Source: Anaeroplasmataceae bacterium (GTDB taxonomy: Bacteria > Bacillota_I > Bacilli_A > Acholeplasmatales > JAEDCM01). From it: DNA of 39,601 nucleotides. The translations under genes were made by a program, and so were the position numbers. The stretch lies in the NCBI GenBank assembly GCA_016294165.1, contig JAEDCM010000014.1, positions 1 through 39,601 on the forward strand. Reading direction: 5' to 3'. The notes beneath the pieces were generated by a model. It searched no databases and was not told where the DNA came from. It worked only from the letters and a program-made list of their open reading frames with translations. Positions 7,977-15,970 of this stretch are shown here, piece after piece. Each line of letters opens with the position of its first letter. Within the stretch, counting starts at the first letter, position 1.

Positions 7977-9956
7977 CTATTCACCAATTAATTTAATAAA
8001 TTCTTCCTCATTTATAACTCTAATTCCTAAAGCAAGTGCTTTATCTAATTTACTTCCTGCCTTGCTTCCTGCTAAAACTAAATCCGTTTTTTTACTAACA
8101 CTTGATGTGCAGTTTCCACCAAGAGATTCAATAATAGACTTAGCCTCATCACGAGTATATCTTTCAAGATTCCCAGTCAATACCACAATCTTATCTAAAA
8201 ATGGACCTTCTGTAATTGTGACTTTATTATAATCCATTTTTACTCCTAGGCTTTGAAGTTCAGAAATCATTTCACGATTTTTTTCATCCTTAAAATACTC
8301 ACTAACACTTAAGGCTATAGCTTCTCCACAATCAGAAATACAATTTAGCTCATCAAAACTAGCATTCATTATATTTTCTATTGTAAGTAAACTATCACAG
8401 ATGATTTTTGAAACCTTACTTCCAACATGTCTAATACCTAAACCAAACAAGAAACAATCTAAAGGTCTGTTTTTAGAAATCTCAATGGATTCTAAAATAT
8501 TCTCAACCTTCTTTACTCCCATACGATCTAAATTAATAAGCTCATCTCTATATTGATATAGTTTATATAAATCCCTAATATCTTTAACAAATCCATTTTC
8601 ATATAATTGGATAATAATTTTGTCCCCCAAGGTATCGATATTCATTGCCTTACGGCTGACAAAGTGAATCAATCCATTAACGATTCGCTCTTCACATGAT
8701 AAATTAAGACAATAATAGTCTGCTTCATCCTCTTTTCTTACTAATAAGCTTCCGCATTTTGGGCATCTATCAATCATTGAAAACGGCTTTAAATCACCAT
8801 TTCTTTTAGAAAAATTAACTTCATAAACTTCCGGAATGACATCGCCAGCCTTACGCAATTTGACGATATCTCCAACGCGAATATCACGGCTTTTGATATA
8901 ATCCTCATTGTGCAATGTGGCTCTTGATATAACACTTCCTTGAACTAATACACTGTCCAATACCGCTACGGGTGTGATATTCCCAGTGCGTCCAACTTGA
9001 AAAATAATATCTTTTAATTTAGTTTCAACACTCACAGGTGGGAACTTATAAGCAATGGCCCACTTAGGATATTTTGCAGTATAACCAATTTTTTCATAAT
9101 TATATAATTCGTTAACCTTAATAACGATTCCATCAATATCATATGGCAAACTATCACGATTTAAGGTTTGTTCCTCAATATATGAAATAACCTCTTCAAT
9201 ATTTTTACAATGACGGTATAAATTATTAACCTTAAATCCTAAATCTCTCATATGATTTAAAGCGTCCTCTTGTAAATTAAAGTCATCATCAGAAACCAAT
9301 GTATAAATAAATGTATCAAGATTTCTTTTGGCAGTAATTCGACTATCAAGTTGTCTAATTGATCCAGCAGCCGCATTTCTTGGATTAGCGAAAGGCTCTT
9401 CAAAGGCTTCAATTCTTTCTTCATTCAAAGCTAAAAAGCTCTTCTTAGGCATATAGATTTCTCCGCGAACCTCAACGCTTTTTTCATCCTTAATAATCAT
9501 TGGTACAGATTTAATAGTTTTAACATTCTCTGTAATATCTTCTCCAATTACTCCATCACCACGAGTAGCCGCTGAAACATAATGCCCATTATCATATTTA
9601 ATAGAAACTGATAATCCATCAATCTTTAATTCACAAGTATAGCTAACATCATCAACTTCTTTTTTGATTCTTTCATCAAATTTATATAAATCCTCATTAT
9701 TAAAAGCATTAGCTAAGGACATCATTGGCTTTTCATGACGAACTTTATTAAACTTATCTAAAACCTTACCACCTATGCGTGATGTAGGAGAATTATTAAT
9801 CTTAATTTCTGGATATTTTTCCTCAATTTCAATTAATTCTTTCATCAAACGATCATATTCATAATCCGAAATCGTTGGATTATCTAATGTGTAGTATTGA
9901 TAATTACATAATTCAATTTCTTTAATCAAATTCATATATCTTTCTTTAATTTCCAT
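7977..9956 (-). CDS. ligA: NAD-dependent DNA ligase
   Basis: LigA seals nicks in replication and repair using NAD+. The 659-residue protein has the expected domains in order: Ia, adenylation with the KIDG active site (in CELKIDGLSVSIKY) and TRGDGVIGEDIT, the OB fold, a four-cysteine zinc finger (CPKCG...CLNLSCEER), helix-hairpin-helix repeats (LDCFLFGLGIRHVG), and a C-terminal BRCT domain (DKIVVLTGNLERYTRDEAK). Length is normal. The ATG has AAAGGAGTGAT upstream. It is expressed from its own promoter after the pcrA terminator and leads into uvrA. Confidence 0.98.
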   Translation of the reverse strand: MEIKERYMNLIKEIELCNYQYYTLDNPTISDYEYDRLMKELIEIEEKYPEIKINNSPTSRIGGKVLDKFNKVRHEKPMMSLANAFNNEDLYKFDERIKKEVDDVSYTCELKIDGLSVSIKYDNGHYVSAATRGDGVIGEDITENVKTIKSVPMIIKDEKSVEVRGEIYMPKKSFLALNEERIEAFEEPFANPRNAAAGSIRQLDSRITAKRNLDTFIYTLVSDDDFNLQEDALNHMRDLGFKVNNLYRHCKNIEEVISYIEEQTLNRDSLPYDIDGIVIKVNELYNYEKIGYTAKYPKWAIAYKFPPVSVETKLKDIIFQVGRTGNITPVAVLDSVLVQGSVISRATLHNEDYIKSRDIRVGDIVKLRKAGDVIPEVYEVNFSKRNGDLKPFSMIDRCPKCGSLLVRKEDEADYYCLNLSCEERIVNGLIHFVSRKAMNIDTLGDKIIIQLYENGFVKDIRDLYKLYQYRDELINLDRMGVKKVENILESIEISKNRPLDCFLFGLGIRHVGSKVSKIICDSLLTIENIMNASFDELNCISDCGEAIALSVSEYFKDEKNREMISELQSLGVKMDYNKVTITEGPFLDKIVVLTGNLERYTRDEAKSIIESLGGNCTSSVSKKTDLVLAGSKAGSKLDKALALGIRVINEEEFIKLIGE

Positions 9957-9977
9957 ATCTACATCACTCCTTTAATT

Positions 9978-10006
9978 ATTATAACAAAAAAATGTTTTCT
10001 TATAAA
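9978..10006 (-). promoter_or_regulatory. Promoter for ligA-uvrA
   Basis: On the minus strand TTTATA (10006-10001) is followed after 17 bases by a perfect TATAAT (9983-9978). It lies between the pcrA terminator and the ligA ribosome binding site, where a promoter is expected. Confidence 0.5.
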
Positions 10007-10023
10007 GAAAAATACAAAAAAAC

Positions 10024-10041
10024 CGTATCATCTAAGATACG
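10024..10041 (-). terminator. Intrinsic terminator after pcrA
   Basis: CGTATC/GATACG form a 6-bp stem with a 6-base loop, followed on the minus strand by a G and seven T residues (A run 10016-10022). It lies 14 bases after the pcrA stop codon. Confidence 0.8.
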
Positions 10042-10055
10042 ATTTATCATAATAG

Positions 10056-12125
10056 TTATAACTTTCTAATTGACGGATGCTTAGCTAATAATTTTTTTAT
10101 TCCATAGGCTACACCAAAGGCAACAGTTATGAAATCTCCATCAACTGATACCACAACTCCATCCCCAAAGGCTTGATGATTAATCTTATCACCAGCTTTA
10201 TACGTAATATCATTTTTCTCCATTTGATCAAAGATGATTTTTGAATTAAATGCTGGTTTTTGTGGCTTATATCCTTTAAATAATTTTGAATCAATTTCTC
10301 TAATAAACATTGATGGTTTGGCAAAGGTTAACTGACCATATAATCTTCGTGACTTAGCACTTGATAAATACAATACCTCCTTAGCACGAGTTATACCCAC
10401 ATAAGCCACACGTCTTTCCTCTTCAATATCACTATTATCAAATAGATTACGTGGGAATATTCCATCCTCTAATGCCATCATAAAAACGACCTTAAACTCT
10501 AAACCCTTAGCTTGATGATAAGTCATCATATTAACACAATCATCACCCTTGACCACATCATCCTTATCTGTTCGTAACGATAAATAATCCATCGTTTCTC
10601 TTAACTTTTCAAAAGGCATTCCTTCATAATTCTCCTCTGATTCCGCTAAAACAGATTTAAGCTCCTTGATGTTGTCTAAGCGTTCCTCATCATCCTCTTC
10701 CTCAAGCATTTTTTTATATCCTGTTTCACTTAACAAGGTATCCACATAACTAGTGATTGGCATCTTCTCAAGCATTTGAGAAAGTCTAACAATCATATTC
10801 CTGAACTCCACAACTTTAGGAATGTTAGTTGATATAATGGCTTTACTAAGGCTCATTCCATTGTTTACACAGTCCATGATTTTCTCAACAGTTGCATTAC
10901 CAACACCTCTTTTTGGAACATTAATAACACGTTTAAAAGCCCAGACATTATCCACATCAATCATTAGTTTCAAATATGCTAACATATCTTTGATTTCTTT
11001 TCTTCCAAAGAAAGAAATACCACCAAATATTTTATATGGAACTCTTAACTTTAAAAATGTTTCTTCAATTGAACGGCTTAACGAATTATTACGATACAAT
11101 ATCGCTATATCACTATATTTATATCCTTGCCTTCTTAATTCGTCAATTGTTCTAACAATAAACATCTCTTCCTCGTATGCACTTTCAAGATTCTTATAAA
11201 CAATCAAGCTTCCATTATTATTGATACTTTTTAAATCTTTTTTTATCCTTGATTGATTTTTATCAATTAAAGAATTGGCTACATTTAAAATATTTTGCGT
11301 ACTACGATAGTTAATATCTAAGACAATTTTTTTAGGATTGAAATGTTTAATAAACGATCTAATATTACCAATATTAGCACCTCTAAATGAGTAAATCGAT
11401 TGATCTTCATCCCCAACAATAAATACATTTTTGTATTTACTTCCTAATAATAATACTAATCTAAATTGAATATTATTGGTATCCTGAAATTCATCAATCA
11501 TAATATATCTAAATTTTTCTTGATAGTATTCTAATATATCGATATTTTCTTCAAATAACTTAACGGTTAGAACTAATAAATCATCAAAATCCATTAGGTT
11601 CTCTCTTTTTAAGCTTTCATTATAATTAAAATAAACATTTTCAAACAATTGTTCCTCAACAATATCCATTTTTATATCTTTGCCATTCTTTTTGGCGGAT
11701 ATTAAGTTGCGATACATTTTGGGATTATAATCCTTAGTATTAAGGTTCAATCCCTTCATTACTTCCTTCAGAACTTTTAATGAATCATCGTCATCTAAAA
11801 TATCGAATGAACGATTATATCCAAGAATATTGGCATGTCTTCTTAAAATTCTCGCACACATTGAATGAAATGTCATCACCCAAGACAAAACCTCAGTATC
11901 AATTAAAGAACTGATTCTTTCCTTCATCTCGCTTGCGGCTTTATTAGTGAAGGTAACCGCTAAAATGTTTTCTGAATCAACACCACACTCAACTAGATAT
12001 GCTAATCTATGCGTTAAAACCCTTGTCTTTCCTGAACCAGCACCCGCAATTACCATAACTGGCCCACTTAAAGACTCAACCGCTTCTTTTTGAGAATCAT
12101 TTAATTTTTCTAACAATTTACTCAT
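10056..12125 (-). CDS. pcrA: ATP-dependent DNA helicase PcrA (UvrD/Rep family)
   Basis: PcrA is a 3'-5' superfamily 1 helicase for repair and rolling-circle replication. The 689-residue protein has the Q motif (LNDSQKEAV), Walker A GAGSGKTR, motif Ia AVTFTNKAA, the Walker B region MIDEFQDTN, GDEDQSIYSFRGA, NYRST, MTYHQAKGLEF and VGITRAKEVL. The C-terminal tail (GDKINHQAFGDGVVVSVDGD, then GIKKLLAKH) matches the Tudor-like end of PcrA. It is slightly shorter than the Bacillus protein. A CAGGTGA site precedes the ATG. In many Bacillota pcrA precedes ligA as here, but a terminator and a promoter now separate them. Confidence 0.96.
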   Translation of the reverse strand: MSKLLEKLNDSQKEAVESLSGPVMVIAGAGSGKTRVLTHRLAYLVECGVDSENILAVTFTNKAASEMKERISSLIDTEVLSWVMTFHSMCARILRRHANILGYNRSFDILDDDDSLKVLKEVMKGLNLNTKDYNPKMYRNLISAKKNGKDIKMDIVEEQLFENVYFNYNESLKRENLMDFDDLLVLTVKLFEENIDILEYYQEKFRYIMIDEFQDTNNIQFRLVLLLGSKYKNVFIVGDEDQSIYSFRGANIGNIRSFIKHFNPKKIVLDINYRSTQNILNVANSLIDKNQSRIKKDLKSINNNGSLIVYKNLESAYEEEMFIVRTIDELRRQGYKYSDIAILYRNNSLSRSIEETFLKLRVPYKIFGGISFFGRKEIKDMLAYLKLMIDVDNVWAFKRVINVPKRGVGNATVEKIMDCVNNGMSLSKAIISTNIPKVVEFRNMIVRLSQMLEKMPITSYVDTLLSETGYKKMLEEEDDEERLDNIKELKSVLAESEENYEGMPFEKLRETMDYLSLRTDKDDVVKGDDCVNMMTYHQAKGLEFKVVFMMALEDGIFPRNLFDNSDIEEERRVAYVGITRAKEVLYLSSAKSRRLYGQLTFAKPSMFIREIDSKLFKGYKPQKPAFNSKIIFDQMEKNDITYKAGDKINHQAFGDGVVVSVDGDFITVAFGVAYGIKKLLAKHPSIRKL

Positions 12126-12184
12126 GAAAATTCACCTGCATTTATTATATCATATATAATAATATATTACATTTTTTTATAAAA

Positions 12185-12211
12185 AAATTGCTTGAAAATT
12201 TCAAGCAATTT
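12185..12211 (-). terminator. Intrinsic terminator after the TrhA operon
   Basis: AAATTGCTTGAAA pairs with TTTCAAGCAATTT (13 bp, one-base loop) and on the minus strand is followed by a run of seven T residues (12181-12187). The left arm overlaps the stop codon of the preceding gene. Confidence 0.82.
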
Positions 12212-12665
12212 ATCTACTAATATAAAACCCACTAGCATCATTATAATCAATTAAAAGCTTTGTTTTATATTTCAAATTCAAATTCATGTTAATTATTATC
12301 TTCCCATTATAATCTAAGCTAGCAACACCATTATGAACAATCACCATTTCCTTTGGAGCACGAATTATAACCTGATCATCTTCTAATAAATAATACTTGT
12401 CGTTTGTTTTAATTATATTATACTCGTTTTTTAAAGTATAATTTTCAATTAATATTTCTTTATTGTCAAGCATTTTGATTCTATTATTAACAATGATATA
12501 AGCTATCAAAAACATTATTAAAAACAAACAGCCAAATATACTTATAAAAATACCTAGATCCTTGTTTAAATTAATGACATTACCGAAATAATATCCTTCA
12601 AAAAACATTAATAATACAAAAATCAAACCAACAATACCTAATTCCTTTTTCATTGTTTTATCCAT
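12210..12665 (-). CDS. Small membrane protein of unknown function, 151 aa
   Basis: I do not recognise a family. Two hydrophobic helices (about residues 9-26 and 38-60) are followed by a soluble domain rich in alternating hydrophobic and polar residues (NEYNIIKTNDKYYLLEDDQVIIRAP), which looks like a small beta structure. AGGAGG lies 7 bases before the ATG at 12665. The gene starts 12 bases after the TrhA-like gene and ends in a terminator, so it is the last gene of a two-gene operon. The soluble part most likely faces the cytoplasm if both helices form a hairpin, but this is not certain. Confidence 0.8.
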   Translation of the reverse strand: MDKTMKKELGIVGLIFVLLMFFEGYYFGNVINLNKDLGIFISIFGCLFLIMFLIAYIIVNNRIKMLDNKEILIENYTLKNEYNIIKTNDKYYLLEDDQVIIRAPKEMVIVHNGVASLDYNGKIIINMNLNLKYKTKLLIDYNDASGFYISR

Positions 12666-12677
12666 ATAAAACCCTCC

Positions 12678-13328
12678 TTAATAAATGAACCCATAGATTC
12701 CAATAAAATGTAGCACTGTCCCAAAGATTACAAAGAAATGCCAAATGAAATGGAACGCTTTATAATCAAAGGCAAAAAATATAATTCCCGCACTATAAGT
12801 AATTCCACCAGAAAGTATTAACCAAAATAGCGGAGTATTTTCGCATAATAATGATGGCATAAACATCAATCCGCTCCATCCAAGAAGCAAATACATAATC
12901 ATATGAAATGCTTTAAATCTGTTTATATTAATAATTTTTAAAATCATTCCAATAAGTATTATTCCCCATTGAATGTAAAAGAATAACCAACCAAATTTCC
13001 CACCAATCTCACATAACAGAATTGGTGCGAATGTCCCACCGATTAAAATATATATTGATGTATGATCAAAAATCCTAAAGACTTTTTTAACTTTTGAGCC
13101 ATTTTTAAATGAATGATATAGACAACTCATTAAATACAAAACCATAATGCTAATTCCAAAGAAGAATGCGCCTAAGTAATCTTCTAAGGTATTTGATTTA
13201 ACCAGTAATAAAATGAATGCCACAATTCCAAATATGAAACCTAACCCATGAGTTACTGCATTACCTATTTCTTCTAATATGCTTTGTGGGCGTTCAACAT
13301 TTTCTTCAATTTTTAAACTATTTTCCAT
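12678..13328 (-). CDS. PAQR/TrhA-type membrane protein (hemolysin III family)
   Basis: A 216-residue seven-helix membrane protein of the hemolysin III / TrhA / YqfA branch of the PAQR superfamily. Family marks are the N-terminal EEIGNAVTHGLGF, the SCLYHSF segment with the conserved histidine, FDHTSIYILIGGTFAP, and the C-terminal FHFIWHFFVIFGTVLHF with paired histidines expected to bind metal. Bacterial members affect membrane energetics or fluidity; the hemolysin name is historical and does not imply toxin activity. GGTGGTGAT precedes the ATG and a TATAAT box lies about 30 bases upstream. It is the first gene of a two-gene transcript. Confidence 0.92.
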   Translation of the reverse strand: MENSLKIEENVERPQSILEEIGNAVTHGLGFIFGIVAFILLLVKSNTLEDYLGAFFFGISIMVLYLMSCLYHSFKNGSKVKKVFRIFDHTSIYILIGGTFAPILLCEIGGKFGWLFFYIQWGIILIGMILKIININRFKAFHMIMYLLLGWSGLMFMPSLLCENTPLFWLILSGGITYSAGIIFFAFDYKAFHFIWHFFVIFGTVLHFIGIYGFIY

Positions 13329-13494
13329 ATCATCACCACCTTACGATATTATATTAACATTATTTCATCTAGTTTTCAATACTAGATTTTATTTTTTTAT
13401 ATTTTTTTGTTTAGTTTTTTAAAACCTAACAAATAAAATAGTTAGTTTTAATCTCTATTTTTAATATTAAGATTTTACATTAAGTAAAAAAAAA

Positions 13495-13520
13495 CACTGA
13501 AAATCAAATGACTTTCAGTG
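13495..13520 (-). terminator. Intrinsic terminator after the flavin-reductase-like gene
   Basis: CACTGAAA/TTTCAGTG form an 8-bp perfect stem, followed on the minus strand by nine T residues (A run 13486-13494). It closes the pdxS-pdxT-flavin reductase transcript. The remaining 160 bases up to the TrhA-like gene are very AT-rich, with only the promoter region of that gene. Confidence 0.85.
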
Positions 13521-13539
13521 CGCAATTCATATATATATT

Positions 13540-14100
13540 TTATTTATTGAATTCTTTAATTGTTTCTTTATTAAACGCCTTACCAGCAATCTTAGAAACC
13601 AATAAGTAATTATGATTCATAATATCATAAGATATTGCTTGAAGCTTTTGAGGATCAACTTTATCATTTTCATCTAGAACAGACTCATCAATGTTTACAT
13701 TAATAATCTTTCCAACCACTCCAACGCTTAACTCTTCTTCTAACATACATTCAATACAAATTGGAAATTCTAAAAATAAAGGCGCATTAATAAAATCTGA
13801 TTTAACAGGAGTAAGTCCACATCTTTCTACTTTATCTTTAACCTTATTTCCAGAAACCATTCCAACATAATCAGCTTGTTTTAAATGTGGCAGGTCCGCA
13901 ACGCTTACCGTAAAAGCTTTGTTTTTAAGAATATTCTTTGTTGTTTTATGTTCACTTAAGCATATAAAAACTTTATCATCGTCATATAATCCACCCCATG
14001 CAGCATTCATCGCATTAGGAATCCCATTCTCATCATAAGTTCCAAGGATAAAAACTGGTTGCGGATAAACATACGGCTTAGGGCCAAAATTTTTTCGCAT
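13540..14100 (-). CDS. Flavin reductase-like (FMN-binding split barrel) protein
   Basis: The 186-residue protein fits the flavin reductase-like domain family (DIM6/NTAB type). It has an N-terminal PVFILGTYDENGIPNAMNAAWGG, the usual start of the FMN-binding split barrel, then HKTTKNILKNKAFTVSV and a DYVGMVSGNKV segment. It probably binds FMN and may act as an NAD(P)H:flavin oxidoreductase, but substrate is unknown. It follows pdxT by two bases, so it is part of the PLP synthase operon. The link between a flavoprotein and vitamin B6 biosynthesis is suggestive only. Confidence 0.85.
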   Translation of the reverse strand: MRKNFGPKPYVYPQPVFILGTYDENGIPNAMNAAWGGLYDDDKVFICLSEHKTTKNILKNKAFTVSVADLPHLKQADYVGMVSGNKVKDKVERCGLTPVKSDFINAPLFLEFPICIECMLEEELSVGVVGKIINVNIDESVLDENDKVDPQKLQAISYDIMNHNYLLVSKIAGKAFNKETIKEFNK

Positions 14101-14102
14101 AA

Positions 14103-14687
14103 CTATCCTCTTTTATTATTTAAATATTCATTAACCATGGAAATGAAATACTCGTGAACAGTAGTGTCGCTTGTAAGCTCTGGGTGAAATGAAGTGACTA
14201 AATGATTTTTATCTCTTGCGGCTACTATTTTCCCATCAACAACAGCTAAAATCTCACAGCTACTATCAACACTTTTAATATATGGAGCTCTAATAAAAAC
14301 CATCGGAATATCTTTATTATCAAATTTTTCACAGATATCAAAGCTTCCTAATTGTCTTCCATATGCATTTCTAACAACTTCTATTTTCATTGTACCAAAA
14401 TGCTTACGATCATCATTAGCAATTTTTTCAGCTAACAAAATTAACCCAGCGCATGTTCCAAAAACTGGCATTCCTGCTTCAATCTTTGATTTAAGCACAT
14501 CATAAATATCCAGTTCATGAAGCAATTTACCTTGAGTTGTGCTTTCACCACCTGGAATAATCAAACCATCAAAATCAACTAGAGCGTCTTTTTTTTGTCT
14601 AATTTCAAAGCATTCTACCCCTAGTTCCTCAAGGATTTGCTCATGCTCAATGAACGCACCTTGTAATGCTAAAACTGCAATTCTCAT
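14103..14687 (-). CDS. pdxT: Pyridoxal 5'-phosphate synthase glutaminase subunit PdxT
   Basis: PdxT hydrolyses glutamine and channels ammonia to PdxS for pyridoxal phosphate synthesis. The 194-residue class I glutaminase shows the N-terminal LALQGAFIEH, the GGEST oxyanion element, the catalytic cysteine in FGTCAGLILLAEK and the His-Glu pair in TSFHPELTSD. Length is standard. Its ATG overlaps the end of pdxS by one base, consistent with a 1:1 complex made from a coupled message. Confidence 0.97.
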   Translation of the reverse strand: MRIAVLALQGAFIEHEQILEELGVECFEIRQKKDALVDFDGLIIPGGESTTQGKLLHELDIYDVLKSKIEAGMPVFGTCAGLILLAEKIANDDRKHFGTMKIEVVRNAYGRQLGSFDICEKFDNKDIPMVFIRAPYIKSVDSSCEILAVVDGKIVAARDKNHLVTSFHPELTSDTTVHEYFISMVNEYLNNKRG

Positions 14688-15577
14688 TATTTTCCTCTTT
14701 CAGCCATTAATAACTTAATTTCATCCTCATTAATTCCAACCATTGCTTCTCCTAAATCTTCAGAGATTTCAGCTAAAACCTTAGGATCGTTATAGTTAGT
14801 TACTGCTTTTACAATTGCCATAGCACGTTTTTTAGGATCTCCTGATTTAAAGATACCTGAACCAACAAAGACACCTTCAGCCCCAAGTTGCATCATTAAT
14901 GCAGCATCAGCAGGTGTTGCAACTCCACCAGCCGCAAAATTTACAACTGGAAGGCGGCCATTATCATGAACATATAATACTAAATCATATGGAACTCTTA
15001 ATTCTTTTGCCATATCATATAATTCATCTTTGCTCATTGAAGAAATTTTTCTAATTTCTGATTGCATTAAACGCATATGACGAACAGCTTGAACAACATC
15101 ACCGGTACCTGGTTCACCCTTTGTTCTAATCATTGCAGCACCTTCATTAATTCTACGTAATGCCTCTCCTAAATCCTTTGCACCACAAACAAATGGAACT
15201 TTAAATTCATTCTTATCAATGTGGTATTTATCATCTGCAGGTGATAAAACTTCACTTTCATCAATATAATCTATTTCTAATGCCTCTAAAATTTGAGCTT
15301 CAGCGAAATGCCCAATACGGCATTTTGCCATAACTGGAATTGAAACAGCATTTTGGATTTGTTTGATTAATTTTGGATCACTCATTCTTGCAACCCCACC
15401 AGCTTTTCTAATATCAGCAGGAATCTTTTCTAAAGCCATTACTGCACATGCACCAGCCTCTTCAGCAATTCTTGCTTGCTCAGGAGTAGTTACATCCATA
15501 ATTACTCCACCCTTTAACATTTGGGCTAAATTGCGATTTACCTCATATCTTGCATTTTGATTATCTATCTTTTTCAT
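14687..15577 (-). CDS. pdxS: Pyridoxal 5'-phosphate synthase lyase subunit PdxS
   Basis: PdxS condenses ribose 5-phosphate, glyceraldehyde 3-phosphate and ammonia into pyridoxal phosphate in the DXP-independent B6 pathway; it assembles into a dodecamer with PdxT. The 296-residue (beta/alpha)8 protein shows GGVIMDVTTPEQARIAEEAG, MALEKIPADIRKAGGVARM, the YIDESEVLSPAD block and RTKGEPGTG. The two conserved catalytic lysines are in ALEKIP and VPFVCGAKDLG contexts. The ATG has AAGGAGG upstream. A consensus promoter precedes it. Confidence 0.98.
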   Translation of the reverse strand: MKKIDNQNARYEVNRNLAQMLKGGVIMDVTTPEQARIAEEAGACAVMALEKIPADIRKAGGVARMSDPKLIKQIQNAVSIPVMAKCRIGHFAEAQILEALEIDYIDESEVLSPADDKYHIDKNEFKVPFVCGAKDLGEALRRINEGAAMIRTKGEPGTGDVVQAVRHMRLMQSEIRKISSMSKDELYDMAKELRVPYDLVLYVHDNGRLPVVNFAAGGVATPADAALMMQLGAEGVFVGSGIFKSGDPKKRAMAIVKAVTNYNDPKVLAEISEDLGEAMVGINEDEIKLLMAERGK

Positions 15578-15589
15578 GTTTTCCTCCTT

Positions 15590-15607
15590 AAATTACTTAC
15601 GTAATTT
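15590..15607. promoter_or_regulatory. Inverted repeat between the pdxS promoter and ribosome binding site
   Basis: AAATTAC-TTAC-GTAATTT is a perfect 7-bp inverted repeat lying about 8-25 bases after the -10 box of pdxS and just before AAGGAGG. It could be an operator or a small 5' hairpin; it resembles no site that I can name. Confidence 0.3.
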
Positions 15608-15614
15608 ATAGACA

Positions 15615-15643
15615 ATTATACTACTTTATCACTTTAATGTCAA
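15615..15643 (-). promoter_or_regulatory. Consensus sigma-A promoter for pdxS
   Basis: On the minus strand a perfect TTGACA (15643-15638) is followed after exactly 17 bases by a perfect TATAAT (15620-15615). The transcript would start about 30 bases before the pdxS ATG. This suggests strong, constitutive expression. Confidence 0.8.
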
Positions 15644-15710
15644 TTATATTAAGCTATTTATAAGCAACATAATAAAATGTAACCGCTTTATAAAGCCTTT
15701 TTCAAAAAAA

Positions 15711-15731
15711 TACCTCCCAAAATGGAAGGTA
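15711..15731 (-). terminator. Intrinsic terminator after the glycyl-radical subunit gene
   Basis: TACCTTCC pairs with GGGAGGTA (one G-U) on the minus strand, followed by seven T residues (A run 15704-15710). It lies right after the stop codon of the small glycyl-radical protein and closes the pfl operon. Confidence 0.82.
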
Positions 15732-15738
15732 TAAATCA

Positions 15739-15969
15739 TTACATTTTTTCGTGCATTGTACGTTTAATAACGTCATCTTGTTGTTCTTTTGTTAGTTTAT
15801 TAAAATTTACTGCATATCCTGAAACACGAATTGTTAATTGTGGATATTTTTCAGGATGAGCTTGTGCATCAAGTAATGTTTCTCTATCAAAAACATTAAC
15901 ATTTAAATGATGCCCTCCTGCTTGTGTATATCCATCAATCATCGCTACTAAATTATCAACTTTTGACAT
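15739..15969 (-). CDS. Stand-alone glycyl-radical domain of pyruvate formate-lyase
   Basis: A 76-residue protein equal to the C-terminal glycyl-radical domain of PFL. It has GHHLNVNVFDRETLLDAQAHPEKYPQ broken by no gap, then RVSGYAV with the radical glycine at position 51, and ends VIKRTMHEKM as PFLs do. The closest known stand-alone relative is YfiD/GrcA, which repairs oxygen-damaged PFL; here it must be the primary subunit because the PflB upstream lacks this domain. The second ATG (15969) is preferred: AAGGA ends 8 bases before it, while the first ATG (15978) sits inside that site. It starts one base after the pflB TAA. A frameshift in a once-fused gene is the alternative. Confidence 0.85.
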   Translation of the reverse strand: MSKVDNLVAMIDGYTQAGGHHLNVNVFDRETLLDAQAHPEKYPQLTIRVSGYAVNFNKLTKEQQDDVIKRTMHEKM

Positions 15970-15970
15970 A

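Noticed and set aside
12678..13328. Hemolysin (toxin) reading of the hemolysin III-family gene
   Set aside because: The seven-helix PAQR/TrhA pattern is a membrane homeostasis protein; the name is historical and the sequence gives no support for a toxin.
15685..15696. Palindrome GCTTTATAAAGC upstream of the pdxS promoter as an operator or terminator
   Set aside because: A 12-base AT-rich palindrome can arise by chance here; it is followed by a T run only on the plus strand where no gene needs a terminator.
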